Shown here piece by piece: positions 1 to 11,401 of a stretch of DNA of 64,000 nt. Position 1 is the stretch's first letter. Each line of letters begins with the position of its first letter. The DNA comes from Calycina herbarum (Eukaryota > Ascomycota > Leotiomycetes > Helotiales > Pezizellaceae): the NCBI GenBank assembly GCA_001414485.1, contig LLEY01000026.1, positions 372,001 through 436,000 on the forward strand, given 5' to 3'. Under the pieces are notes generated by a model. That model was not told the origin of the DNA, did not search any database, and saw only the letters and a program-made list of their open reading frames with translations. The position numbers and the translations under genes were made by a program.

Positions 1-45
1 AAGGGTTCGTGTGGGAATGCGAAATATCTTCTAACTGAATTTTAG

Positions 46-1712
46 ATGACACCGAACAATATGTCACCAGCGACTCCCGTCGAGAAATCGGATTCATTTC
101 TGCGGTGTTCTTGATTTTTAATCGTATGGTTGGAACCGGAATTTTCGCTACTCCGTCCGCAATTTTACAACTCTCAGGATCTGTTGGGCTCTCATTATTC
201 TTGTGGGTTGCCGGAATGCTCATCGCATACGCCGGCCTGTCGGTTTACATGGAATTTGGAACAACGATCCCGCGAAATGGAGGCGAGAAGAATTATCTCG
301 AATACGTTTACCGAAAGCCAAAATTTCTCGTTACCGCCATGTACTCTGGATACGTTGTTTTGCTAGGTTGGGCAGGAAGTAACTCGGTTGTGTTTGGCGA
401 ATATATCCTTCATGCAGCGAATGTGGAAGTGGGTCGCTGGAATCAGAGAGGTGTGGGATTGGCTTGCATTACAAGTGCGTTCTTGATCCACGGATTAGCT
501 TTGAAATGGGGATTGAGACTTCAGAATCTTCTTGGTATAATCAAGCTCCTCATTTTGCTTTTGATTATCGTTTGCGGATTTGTAGGTACCCTTGTTCTCC
601 CCGGCTTTTGACAAAACTAATCAAGATAGGTTGCACTTGGTAGTCACCTTAAGATTGATAAACCGGATAATTTCACCAATGCTTTTGAAGGCACGACTGG
701 TAGTGCTTACGGAGTTGTCACTGCCTTGTATAACATCATTTGGTCTTACATCGGATACAGTAATGCTAATTACGCATTGTCTGAAACCAAGGACCCGGTT
801 AAGACTCTGAAGAGAGCTGCTCCAGCTGCTTTGGCACTGGTTTCCGTGCTCTATATGCTCGTCAACGTAAGTTTTCCAATCCTCTCATCATACATCATAA
901 TCACCTTCCACTTCCATGGCTAAACTTCAAACAGATTGCATACTTCGCCGCAGTTCCCAAAGACGAAATTATGTCCTCTGGTCGTGTTCTAGCCGCGTCT
1001 TTCTTCCGCAACATCTTCGGACCAAAGGCTGAACGGGTACTCTCCGTCTTCGTTGCCCTCTCAGCATTCGGAAACGTCCTTTCTGTGATCTTTTCTCAGG
1101 GTCGTCTAGTACAAGAAATTGGACGTGAGGGTATTCTCCCTTGGTCACGTCTCTGGGCAAGCAACAAGCCCTTTAACGCTCCCTTTATGGGCCTCTTTGA
1201 GCACTGGCTCATTTCAGTGATCATTATGCTCGCACCTCCACCTGGAGATGCATACAACTTTATTCTCAAGTACGTTCCTCCCAAAGTTTCTTAGAAATCA
1301 AACATTAACAGACGAAACAGCGTAATCTCTTACCCTCTAGCAGTAATCAACGTCTTTGTAGCTGGAGCTCTCATCCACCTCTACCTCCACCCATTCTCAG
1401 TCCACCGAAACCCTCAACAAATGGAGTCCTCCATTCAAAGCCACCCTCCCAATCACAATCTTCTTCCTCCTCTCAAACATCTACCTCGTTGTCGCTCCCT
1501 TCGTTCCTCCTACCGATGGCCAAAACGTTTACAAATCTCTACCTTATTACCTACATTGTCTCGTTGGAATTGCCATCTTCATCGCGGGTGCTTTCTACTG
1601 GGTCATCTGGGCCATGATTTTACCAAGAATTGGAGGCTATGAGCTTGTTCGCGAGACAATTATTGAAGGCGATGGGTGGGGACGAGCGGAGTTTGTTAAG
1701 AGGAAGTTGTAG
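46..1712 (+). CDS. Methionine-permease-like amino acid transporter (APC superfamily), 5' partial
   Basis: The translation from 46 reads through a Mup1/LAT-type amino acid permease. Exons are about 46-585, about 641-868, about 936-1270 and about 1312-1712, joined by short introns. The N-terminal motif FNRMVGTGIFATPSA is the glycine-rich first helix that contacts substrate in APC transporters. The stretch FEGTTGSAYGVVTALYNIIWSYIGYSNANYALSE around 700-790 is typical of high-affinity methionine permease relatives. About ten hydrophobic segments are visible, so it should act at the plasma membrane as a proton-coupled importer. The start lies in an earlier exon, probably outside the window: an AG acceptor at 44-45 with a CTAAC branch site at 31-35 precedes the first visible exon. 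The last exon needs a one-base frame change near 1390-1410. The stop is TAG at 1710-1712. Family confidence is good; substrate is inferred. Confidence 0.82.
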
Positions 1713-3938
1713 ATTATGTTTTCCCGGGAGTTTGGTGTTTGATATTTGTTCATTAGATGTTAGATACCAGGAGTTGTGGAGAAGGAAGAACGGAACTTTG
1801 TAAGTTTGTCGCAATATTCAAATATTAATTTTAATCTCTATTCCACTTTTACTCGAGGATTTTCTCAATCCTATTAGGGAAAGGGATTTCTTCCACCCCT
1901 CCTCGGAAGGCTATCCACCAGTCAGCAAGCTTGGAGTTGCGGTTGGTGCGTGGGTTGGACAGATCTTTGGTTCTACGCAGTCTCACAGAACTTCCTGATC
2001 CCTTTTAATAGATACCTTCAAATTCCAAATCTACAGTCTTAATTCCCGGAAGCACTCCTCCAAACTTCCAGTCCCAATCCCAACCAGCTCCTTCCAATTC
2101 CAACCTATGATTCCTATCCCGTTTCCACTTCCCCACCTCCACAACGTCGTATCCCCCCACATGTCACCAACGCATCCAATTCCCATTTTCGGCCTCCATC
2201 CTCCCAAATCGCCATGGCCAAGACCACTTTCCCCTCTCTTTTCAGTCCCCCACATATTTTGCTGCACATCGCAATTTTGCCTTCGGTCACCGAGACATTG
2301 TCACGGGGCAGTTTTTTCCTTTTTCTGCCACTTGCTCCATGTTTTCTGCCCTATTTTCTCCACGGGGTAGGTATCGATTGCAAGACCGATCGCAATCTAG
2401 ATCTTCTTTTTTGGCCACTGGTCTGGATTTCTTGTACAACAGTCACGCCCCTCTATCTCTTCTCACGAAAAGTACCTATGTACACCTTCCGCATATCTTG
2501 TAATCCTCAAGGGGAAGACCAAAAAAGAACGATTCGCACCCGTACACCCTCCAAATCCACATCCACACCCAAAAACCCAACCTCCCTCAGAAAAAGCAAA
2601 TTCAAAATCCCCAAAAAGGGATTTGTTGCACATCGCGAAAAACCCAACACCCGAGTGAAGCTCCAGAATTGGTCTCCTTTACGAAAATCCCTCGACCCCT
2701 CCCACCAACATGTAACAAACCAACGCGTACGCCCAACAAATTGACACATACCACCACAATCATACAGCAAAATTTCCCAACCTTGAACCCCGTCCGACGC
2801 TCGTTTCTTTCCTTCTTTGGGGAAAAAAAAAGGTGTCTGAAAAGAGAAATATCCGTATACTCACAGCCGAGTCCCCCAATAAGAACCTCCTCCTCGTGAA
2901 ATTTTCCTCTCCTCCCGTCCTTTTAGGAGTTTCGGTGGGTTGCTTATGAAATCCTGTTGCAGACGGGAACCATTAGATGGGTTATCAAATGTGGAGGCTA
3001 TAGAATCCCAAGTAACAAGATTGGATGCTGGCGCTGCATAAATCCCAAGGGCCAGAGGTACTCGCCCATCACACCAACAAAAACCAACACCTCGCCAACA
3101 AATCCAACCGACCAACATCGCGATGTGCAACGAAAGAACCATCCTGGTGTAGATCTCACTCCTCCTCAGGCATCGAGATCGTTGATCATCTCGGATCGGG
3201 TCGTTCTGCATAACATTACATACTGTACGTACTTACAGAATCCACATGCGGAGGGATTGTACCGGTATTGGAGTGTACACCAGTGGTCACAGCAGCATTG
3301 ATTAGGTACAAATATTGTCAGCCGGCGCAGAGACACTAGTCTATTGACTACACGGTTCAGTGGCAAAACTCGTTTATGGGTTTGTCACTCTGACACTCGA
3401 TGAAGAAACTTGAAGTAATAGAAAGTTGGAATCAAGGAGGATGAAGGTAGGAAGGAGGCAGCAATGGCGACTCAAAAATCACAGAGTGACAAAACGCAAT
3501 CATAAAAGTAATCATAAAAGTAAGCAGAATAATCGATTTTTCCATTCACGAAAAAAAAATTAGTCATGTCTCAACACCATTGGGGCATGACAATACCGCA
3601 ATCCCATTTCTTCTACCAACAACGCCCAAACCCCACAAAGTTCCCCTTAATCCTCCCTGAGAATACTCAAACGCTATGAGTCTATCCTTGGGTCATCAGT
3701 ATGCGTAATATCCATACGTGCTCTTCAAAGTTCTTCTTCCAACAAGGAAAACCTCGAATTGGTCGATCAATAATTTCCAGTAGAATAGCATATAAAAATA
3801 TGAAGATGTGTATGCCTTGGAGGGTCCATCCTCTTGGCCGATCATAATTTCGTTTGGCTCGCTGTTTTCACTGGGGGGATAATTTTCTATAATACTCCAA
3901 CAAGTTGGTTCTTCGATTCATCGTCGACGTAGAATGGT
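1713..3938. other. Intergenic stretch between two convergent genes
   Basis: This 2.2-kb stretch separates the 3' ends of the permease and of GRR1. It holds pyrimidine-rich sequence near 2040-2380 and a few open frames (for example 2214-2744 plus, 2861-3211 minus) with no recognisable domain, no matching splice partners and low-complexity composition. I see no supported gene here. Confidence 0.5.
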
Positions 3939-5935
3939 TCAAGTTGCTACACCCCCAAAGGAGCTATTGTTTGCAACTCCATCTACATCGTCGTCGTCAT
4001 CAGCATCGGCATCCGCGTCCGCCTCCTCTTCGGCGTTAATGTTAGTCGTGTGCATCATTCCAGTCATCGTTTGGTCGTCGTCGGCAACAGTTTCTCCGTC
4101 CTGGTCGATTTCGTCGAACTGTTCTGCACTCAAGTGATTCCGTAACCTAACAACGCCATTTCCAGAGAATACACAAAAGACACTACGTTGGTGATCCGTG
4201 AATTCTACAAATGGTAAGCAAATCTTCACCAGCTATATTTTCTTACCAGCTTACCAGTAGGCGCCTCACGGCAAAACTGCTCCAAATCGGGACGTAGAAA
4301 TGCTTGCACACCAGTCAAACTTAGATGAGTAAGTTTGGTGCAATTCTTTAGAAGCTCTACTATGCTCTGGAATATTGTTAGTGTTGAGTAGCAGAAAACC
4401 GGAGTGTTGTCTTACGGGAAGGTTAAGATTGGTGCAATAACTTAGATGTACTCTTTCAAGACTGCTTCCCCCAAGATGTGGCTCCTCGCCAGGTCTTGAT
4501 GGTCGTGTCGGGCGAACATTTGCCAAAGCCTTTACACTTTCGTCTGTGATACTCGAACATTTGACGAGGCCAATGCGACGGAGCTTTGGTAGAGTAGCCA
4601 GCTTTACAACAGATTGATCAGTAAGATGGATACAGCATCCAAGATCAATATATCGTATTCTGTTGCAGGCATGAACTAGTCTGATGACTGCTTCGTCCGT
4701 AATATGCCCACAGTGTCCTAGGTGAAGGTAGTGAAGATTTTTCCCAAGCTTGCTAATAGCATCCACGGCGTTGTTTGTAAGATTTCGGCATTTTGCAAAA
4801 ACCAAATTTCTGAGGCGAGGCGCAGCGCTAATGATAATTTCAATGGCTTGGTCGGTCAGCCGTGCACAGCTTGTGAGATCAAGTATACGGAGTTGTTCGA
4901 ACGTCCGGCCCAAAGGCAGGTCGAGGAATGCTGCATCAGACACCAGTTCACAGTTTGCCAGACGTAGTTCGCGGAGGCTTTGACCATTGGTAAGAAGTTC
5001 AGTAACCGGGGTATTTCCAATAAGCCTGCATTGATGTAGATCGATTTCGAGAATATTAGGGCAGTTTTTTGCAAAGGCAATAATAGCATCGTCTTCGAGT
5101 TGCTCGCAGTTGTTGAGTTTTAGCTAGCATAATGTCAGTCCTGGGACAATTCAAATTTAAATCGAAAGCAACATACCCTCTTTATGGAGCTACATTTCTC
5201 AGCCACGGCAATCATGGACTCGTTGGAGATCTTCGTACAAGACGAAATATTGAGGCCTTGTAACTTGGTGCAGTATTGGGACAGGACCACCATAGAATTG
5301 GCCGTGATTTGAGTATCGCCAGATATATCCAGTGCAAGCAAGCTACTGCTATGCTTGAGAAGGCCAATCAATCCAGAATCTGTCAGACCATCACATGCAG
5401 TCAAAGTCAACCGTTCGACTCGATTGCAAACCCACAGAGGAAAGACACTGCCGTCGTTGACCTGGTCGGCCAAGTTGGCAAGGTTAAGACGTTTGATAAA
5501 GTCCCGGTATGAAAAGTATGGGTTCGGAAGAGAAAGTGTCTTGCAGATGAAACTGTGATTCTCCCAATTCGTACAAGCCGGGCGGTGCCAAAGCAAGTCT
5601 ACAGAATTTCGAGCCCATCTCTTTGACACCAACATAGCATTAAATAAATCCTGCGGGGTATTGAGCTTCGAGAATATGCCAATAAGGACTTCGGCAGGCA
5701 ATCGGTTCGCCGGTGGCTCGCATACGTCTCCGGAGACTGCCATGTCGCGGAAAGTTGGGACGCCTATCGAGGACTGAGAATCGTTGTTGCCCGTATAAAA
5801 ATCCGACTCCTCGTAATCCTGCCGTGCTGGAGAGTTACTCGATGATGATTGCGAATCGCCCTCCGGGTCTGGAGCCGCACGATAAGAAGGGGTTGTGGTG
5901 GTGATGGGCGCCATGTTTGGAACTGGTCCCCGCAT
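3939..5935 (-). CDS. GRR1: F-box/LRR substrate adaptor of the SCF ubiquitin ligase, Grr1 homologue
   Basis: Four exons (5177-5935, 4416-5123, 4255-4366, 3939-4204) join in frame to 614 residues; all donors are GTATG/GTAAG. Residues about 75-120 (NRLPAEVLIGIFSKLNTPQDL...LLWHRP) form the F-box that binds Skp1. About a dozen cysteine-containing leucine-rich repeats (LDLTSCARLTDQAIE, LHLGHCGHITDEAV, IDLGCCIHLTDQSV) follow and form the substrate-binding horseshoe. The tail has the Grr1-type FCVFSGNGVVRLRNHL segment and an acidic Glu/Asp-Ala run. In yeast, Grr1 directs ubiquitination of G1 cyclins and nutrient-signalling proteins; the same role is inferred. The start is the ATG at 5933-5935. A long GC-rich leader is likely upstream, since no other gene fits to about 6300. 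Confidence 0.95.
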
Positions 5936-7282
5936 GGCGGTTTACCAAGCGATGCCCCAAATGCTCTTCTGACGATAAGATATCTGCCGCTGCGTTTGCC
6001 CTCGGCGTAGGGCAAGAACGAAGGTTGTTGATGGGTCGTTGATGGGGTTCTTGGGGATGATGCTAGTTCGAGTGGTGGGTTCAGCCTCGTGCGCGCGGGG
6101 GCTTGCACCTCTGGAATGCGGTGACAGTGACGGTTGTATGGGAACGGCAGATTGGCCAAATGGGCAACAGTGCAATGGGCACCCGGTGCAGTGGTGATGG
6201 AGGAAGTGGAGGAGGTGGGGGGATGGTGGTGACAAATGTCGAGTGGTAGCTGGACTGGGAGTTGCTTGGTGACATGGCGTTTTGAGTCTGATGAGGGATA
6301 CAATACCAGTACTGCGCTGAAATGGTTGGCTCGCTTAAGACGTTACCTATTCCACGTCTCAGCTCGACTTCTTTCGCCCAGAATAATATTCATATATGTA
6401 TTGTACACGGTTTGGGAATGCTTGGTCTCACAGACTATATGTGTGGCCCGAGTTGTCAAAATACAAACTACTGTTAGTATGCTGGTGTTTATCTCATGAT
6501 TGAATTAGTGGGGTTCTCGTACTGTTCTATTATAGGCTCTCTGCAGCCAAGCGACCCTCTGACGTGTAGAACTTTAAATCCGTGAACTAGTTAGTCTCTC
6601 CTTAATCATTTTACATTTCAGGGCATGATAATTGCAAGAGGAAGTAGAAATTGAACTGTCCCAATCGCGTAAGGAGAGAGGTTATTTGTAATCATTTCAG
6701 TTGCCTCCTGTGAGAAGATTTGTAGAACAGTTACTAATACGTGCAAATAGCTGAGCTTCACTACATGAGAACTAGTTCTAGTTGTAGATTCGAATGTCCA
6801 AGAGAGAAGGATGATAACTCCATGTGACGGAGGTTCCGTGTTTGATAGAATCTGCACGATAGGATTTAAATAATATAACTCGATTGTTCTTTAACATAAG
6901 GACAGCGAGGTTTAGAAACACTGCTAGGTTTTTCGCTAGGTATCTCTCAAGTACACAAACGAGAAGTCCAAAAATACTAACACGTAGTTCGAGTCCACTC
7001 TTTCTAGTACCGAGCAGGCGGGTTCTGAGTCTTAACAACTGCTCTTGCTTCTGCATTCTTGGGTTCTATGGACCAGAATGTGATAACCTCGACAGAATAT
7101 CTTATAATTATCTGGCCTGTAAACCCAAATTTTGAGGTGGCTATGACATTGGTTGAATCAAAATTCAAAAGGTTCTCCAGCAAAGCTTCGGCTCCGGCAT
7201 TCTCCCGGATCAGCTCATGGCAAGCTCTCATCATCCAACCTTAGAACCGCCGCTCCAACAAACACCACAATCAACAACCATA
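5936..7282. promoter_or_regulatory. Divergent upstream region of GRR1 and AIM18
   Basis: This 1.3-kb region lies between the start codons of two divergently transcribed genes. The GRR1-proximal 350 bp is GC-rich and pyrimidine-biased on the minus strand, as expected of a leader; open frames there overlap each other in three frames and are not convincing genes. The stretch 6500-7150 is AT-richer and shows no gene. Confidence 0.5.
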
Positions 7283-8482
7283 ATGCCTTTTCGAATAGGC
7301 TCAACTCGCGCATTGCGCCTCCTACCTCGACGAAGTCCAAATCTACAATGTCTCCGCGGATCCCCCCAAATCCATCATTCCACACGCCAATTCCGAAATC
7401 TCACCACCCAGACCCCGGAAGACGAACCCAATCCCAACTCCAAAGAACGACTCGAATATATCAACGCACATAGAGCCGAATTCGAGAGACTTCGATATTT
7501 GAAGCGAAGGACTTATTATGCAAGTGCCGGTGTTATTTTTGGAATGGTCGCGATTTGGGTTACGGCGACATCTATCGATCTCCCTCAGAATAAACCTACA
7601 CGACTCGATTCGGGACGGCGGACGGATGATCCTTTGGTAGTCTTGGGTAGAGAGAGGAAAGTGGTGGTACAGAAGTTAGGAGAAGAACCTGAAGAGATTG
7701 TCGATACGGTGGAAACTGGAACGAGTACTGTTCCTACGTTTCCCCGCATTCTGGATTTCTTTGACGATGTCAACGAGGCTGCTGGCGGTGTTCCTGGACC
7801 AGGAGAAAACGATGATCGACTTGTAGAATATCAGCTTATGGGATTGGGGATTCGGACAGTTAGCTTTTTGGGCATCCAGGTGTACGTTGTTGGGATGTAT
7901 GTTGCGACTGATGACATTGCGAAATTGCAAGAGGCCTTGATCCGGAGAATCGATCCAATTGCTTCCACATTGGTTGCAGGCGAAAAGGAAAAGTTGAAAG
8001 CGAAACTATACGATCCCCAGGAAGGTGTGGAGATATGGGATGATATCTTGAAGAAGAGCGGGGTACGGACACTCGTCAGGATAGTACCTACCAGGAATAC
8101 GGATTTCCACCATTTAAGGGATGCTTGGGTACGATCACTCACTGCTCGAGCGCAAGCAAAGAAAGAGGAATATGGAGATGAAAGATTCGGCGCTTCACTG
8201 GGTGAGTTCAAGCAGCTCTTCAACAGAGGAAGCGTGCCAAAAGGAAAAGAGCTTCTGTTGAGCAGAGACCCCAAAGGTAAGGTCGCTGTATGGTATGATG
8301 ATGGAAAGGTTGGCGCAACAAGATTGGGACAAGTCGTTGATGAGAGGATCTCTCGCGGCCTCTGGTTGAATTATCTTGCTGGCAAGACAGTAGCTAGTGA
8401 GGGAGCCAGGAAAAGTATTATTGACGGAGTTATGGAATTTGTCGAGCGCCCTGTTGGCACTGTTGCCACACAGGTTGTATAA
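7283..8482 (+). CDS. AIM18: Mitochondrial chalcone-isomerase-like protein (AIM18/AIM46 family)
   Basis: A single-exon gene of 399 residues from the ATG at 7283; an in-frame ATG 66 bp upstream is possible, but the 7283 start gives a cleaner arginine-rich mitochondrial presequence (MPFRIGSTRALRLLPRRS). A hydrophobic segment near residues 90-108 (ASAGVIFGMVAIWVTATS) suggests inner-membrane anchoring. The C-terminal half (LMGLGIRTVSFLGIQVYVVGMYV ... TLVRIVPTRNTDFHHLRDAWVRSL ... KELLLSRDPKGKVAVWYDDGKVG) is the chalcone-isomerase fold seen in yeast Aim18/Aim46. These yeast proteins bind haem and are linked to mitochondrial inheritance rather than flavonoid chemistry. It ends 164 bp from the convergent glutaredoxin gene. 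Confidence 0.9.
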   Translation: MPFRIGSTRALRLLPRRSPNLQCLRGSPQIHHSTRQFRNLTTQTPEDEPNPNSKERLEYINAHRAEFERLRYLKRRTYYASAGVIFGMVAIWVTATSIDLPQNKPTRLDSGRRTDDPLVVLGRERKVVVQKLGEEPEEIVDTVETGTSTVPTFPRILDFFDDVNEAAGGVPGPGENDDRLVEYQLMGLGIRTVSFLGIQVYVVGMYVATDDIAKLQEALIRRIDPIASTLVAGEKEKLKAKLYDPQEGVEIWDDILKKSGVRTLVRIVPTRNTDFHHLRDAWVRSLTARAQAKKEEYGDERFGASLGEFKQLFNRGSVPKGKELLLSRDPKGKVAVWYDDGKVGATRLGQVVDERISRGLWLNYLAGKTVASEGARKSIIDGVMEFVERPVGTVATQVV

Positions 8483-8646
8483 TTTGTACACTATTCACAA
8501 TCACAAAAGAACATCTCAATTCTGGAAAAAAGGACTTTCATTGATCGACCATGCAACTTTCATCGATGCCTCCGTCCCCGAGCCTCCACTTCAGCGATGT
8601 GCTAAAGCTTAGAACTCCTAATGTTACAAGTCTCCTCCTTTATTTG

Positions 8647-9064
8647 CTACAAGACATTCGCATCCTTCAATAAGGCTGGTAGCTCCGACTTCTTTGCTTG
8701 GAGATCCGAGTTTCCACCGATATGTTGTTGCTTGATGTAGATGTTTGGGACGGAGGATTGGCCATTGATTTCCTTCAAGGCAGCTTGGATATCGGAACCA
8801 TCATCTTTCGAATAGTCAGCTTCATGTTCAACATATTTAAGCATCGGCTTCAACATACCAACTTGGTCAAGCTCAATAGCATAGTACTTTGCGCCGAGCG
8901 AATCCAAAAGACTCTTGGTAGCCTTGCAGTAAGGACAATAAGATTTGCTGAAGACGGCTAAATCGCATTACCGTTAGCACCCGTCATGCATCCATAAATA
9001 CATTAGATAACATACCAACGCCGTTCTCCTCGATAATCTTCTGGGCTTTGGTTTTGGCAGACAT
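8647..9064 (-). CDS. GRX1: Dithiol glutaredoxin
   Basis: Two exons (9016-9064 and 8647-8957) joined across a 58-bp intron give 119 residues. The junction supplies the alanine before VFSKSYCPYCKATK, so the CPYC redox site sits at about residues 24-27. SVPNIYIKQQHIGGNSDL carries the cis-proline loop and the GG glutathione-binding turn of classical cytosolic glutaredoxins. It reduces protein disulfides and mixed disulfides using glutathione. No signal peptide is visible, so cytosolic location is inferred. Length and motifs match yeast Grx1/Grx2; the symbol is by similarity. The start is the ATG at 9062-9064. Confidence 0.93.
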
Positions 9065-9728
9065 GCTTGCGGGTGGTGTAGAGAAGAATCTGCGTAGGAA
9101 CGAAATGGTGGGCAACTGGTGGGAGGGGTAGAATGGGGGAAAGGGTTTTATAGTTTGGGGGCAATGAGGGGTTCCCTTTTAGTAGGTGAAGGTGAGGGGC
9201 GATAGGATATGGTTGATTGGTGAGCTGAATGGTTGATTTGAGATATCGATGCAAGCAGACCACACCGAATGACGTGCGCATCCAAAGGCCGAGCTGAAAT
9301 ATTCCGGTCAAATGCCGGCTTACAAATGTGGCACGTGTGGTGTGGCTGACGGGGTTTTTCTCTGCTTTCAGAAACAAATTTGGAATCAATGTGAGATTGG
9401 GAATGGAATCATCTAATATTTAGAACATGTCCTGTGGTTTATAAGGAACTTATCAAGGCCCGAAATAGTTCTGTTCTCTTTTCCGCCCATATGAAGGGTT
9501 GATTAGAAACCTGAGATTTGGTAAGCATCAGTTTCCCCCCTACTTTCTAATTGTCCCAGCACTTCTAAAACACTCAGAAGATTAAGTCTTCTAGTCTGCT
9601 GAGTTAGTTGGTTTGATCTGCCGACACTTGTTGAGCAACAACACAAAGGGAATAAATTTACGAATTCTTTACCGTTCCGAACTTTGATTGGCCTTATTCC
9701 AAGTGGTAAGTAACTAAATGGTGCTGGC

Positions 9729-9890
9729 TCGCGATGGACATTGAAAGCGGCAGTAAATACATCAGGTTCGCACCTGCCCTCCGTACCTAGCTCTCGTTGT
9801 TCCAGCCTTTTAGGGCAATTCAAGATAATTTTTTTTTAAATACTTTGGAACAATTCAAAAACAACACTCAACTTCAAGTGTCCCAGAGTA
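9729..9890 (+). mobile_element. MITE copy, right end missing
   Basis: The left end starts TCGCGATGGACATTGAAAGC and continues through GGTTCGCACCTGCC and TTGTTCCAGCCTTTTAGGG, matching the copy at 27621-27836 over about 100 bp. An internal TTGGAACAATTC motif near 9844 also matches. No right terminal repeat follows, so the copy is truncated; its 3' boundary is approximate. Confidence 0.6.
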
Positions 9891-10388
9891 TTATTTATTC
9901 CCACCCGCCCGTGGGGGCTTGACTTGCCACCAGCTGGGGCTGTTCATGAATGACAGGGGCGGGGAAAGAATACCCAAGATAACATATTTATTGTGTCGTA
10001 TATGTACTCCGTACTGTACCTGCTTTGCATTTGACTTGGATATATTGGTTTTATGCTGTAGGATGTCAAGTTTGAATCCATAGTCGCTCGTGCCATAGGG
10101 CTGGGACTTTTTGCTTTTTGTTGACCAATATTAAATCACTTCTTCAAGAAGGGGGATTGAGCTTCCGGTCATTGTCATAGCGCCTTGTCTTCTCTTTGAT
10201 CCTCCTTGCTAGCTTCCAAGATGATCTTCCGAATCAAGTCTTAATCGGCGACACTCGGCATGTGTCATTTCCCTTCTTAGATATGTTGCCGTTGCCGTTG
10301 CAGTTGCCGCACTGTTTGGTGGGCGGGCGGGATACACGCAGCGGTAGCGTTTCGGAGGCGATCGACCTTTCCAAATCAAATTGTTAAA

Positions 10389-10438
10389 TCGTCAAAATCG
10401 TCAAAATCGTCAAAGTCGTCAAAGTCGTCAAAGTCGTC
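10389..10438 (+). repeat. 9-bp tandem repeat, about 5.5 units
   Basis: The unit TCGTCAAAA/TCGTCAAAG repeats five and a half times: two copies with A and three with G at the last position, then a partial unit. It lies in non-coding sequence about 1 kb upstream of the PKA regulatory subunit gene. Confidence 0.9.
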
Positions 10439-11401
10439 GATTCAAGAGCATGTACTTGTTACAGGTCATGTACAATCTAGGTAGTAATCTGTACTCGTGC
10501 CTTGGTTTGCAGATCGGCTCTCCGGCCTCCAGCTCGTTGAAAGACGATTGGCGAGTTCTTTATTCAGGGGGCGAAATTGAAAGCTCAGACGGTTGAGCTT
10601 CCAGATTTTTCTGGAAGAGCAAATCGAAGCAGCTTCAAGGCTTCGATAATCCCTACACGGTGCACTGTCCACCACTTATGAAGCACTGACCATGTCTTAA
10701 CAAATGGAGCAAGAGCCATCACCTTCACTTCCCCTCACTGCTCTTGGAAGAGAGATCGCAATCAGCAAGAGCCAAATTATCTCTCTCGCATCGTCTCCGC
10801 TGGCACTGCAAGAAGCTGCCATCTGCCATCTCCTCCCCCGCATCGCGCCTTCCCGCAATTCACGGAATAGCATCGCATCGCATCGCATCACAGCAAGAAC
10901 CTTCCAATTCCTCTCCCCCTCCAAGACTCGTGGGACTCGTGGAGAGCCCTCCTTAACTCTGACACAACCACATCCGCCTGCCTTCACCCCTTCCCGAGAC
11001 TCTTCCATTCACACCAAAACTAGCTGGACCTTTTGGTCTCTCTCCCATACATCTGCCTTGTCTTTGTGCCAACACCTCCAGGACAATTGTAGGTCCCACC
11101 TCTCTTTTCCCTCGGTTGCCCGTGCATCTATTTTCACAAGCGGTACTGAATCTCTATCGCTGGTCAAGGGACCAAGTGAACAGACCACTTTCCCCTATCT
11201 TAACACAACATAAATCCTTTCTTCCTCCCCCCTTCACTCCATGCTATCCCCCAAACTCTTCATATCAATGACTGATTGCCTTCGTTGCAGACCCCACGAT
11301 AGAGCGAGACGAGTTCCACCCTACCTCCCCTCCCTTCATCGCACTCCCATATATCTCAATCGCAAGAGATTCAGAGTCACCAGGTCGAACTTGGACGTCG
11401 A

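Larger units (their letters stand above)
9065..11401. other. Intergenic region upstream of GRX and BCY1
   Basis: Promoter and leader sequence for two divergent genes. It holds a truncated MITE copy (9729 to about 9890) and a 9-bp minisatellite (10389-10438). The last 700 bp before the PKA gene is C/T-rich with repeated CATCG units near 10868-10888 and looks like a long transcribed leader. The open frame at 10704-11213 has low-complexity composition and is not called as a gene. Confidence 0.5.

Noticed and set aside
9..45. A complete 37-nt intron at the window start
   Set aside because: Shorter than other introns here; the acceptor and branch are good, but the donor probably lies before the window.
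2214..2744. 176-codon open frame on the plus strand between the permease and GRR1
   Set aside because: Low-complexity Pro/Thr/Lys composition, overlapping opposite-strand frames, no domain and no splice partners.
5764..6303. Long open frame overlapping the GRR1 start and leader
   Set aside because: It overlaps the well-supported GRR1 first exon in another frame and runs into proline-rich leader sequence; a shadow.
10704..11213. 169-codon open frame upstream of BCY1
   Set aside because: Ser/Pro/Thr-rich translation of a pyrimidine-rich leader with overlapping frames; more likely 5' UTR.
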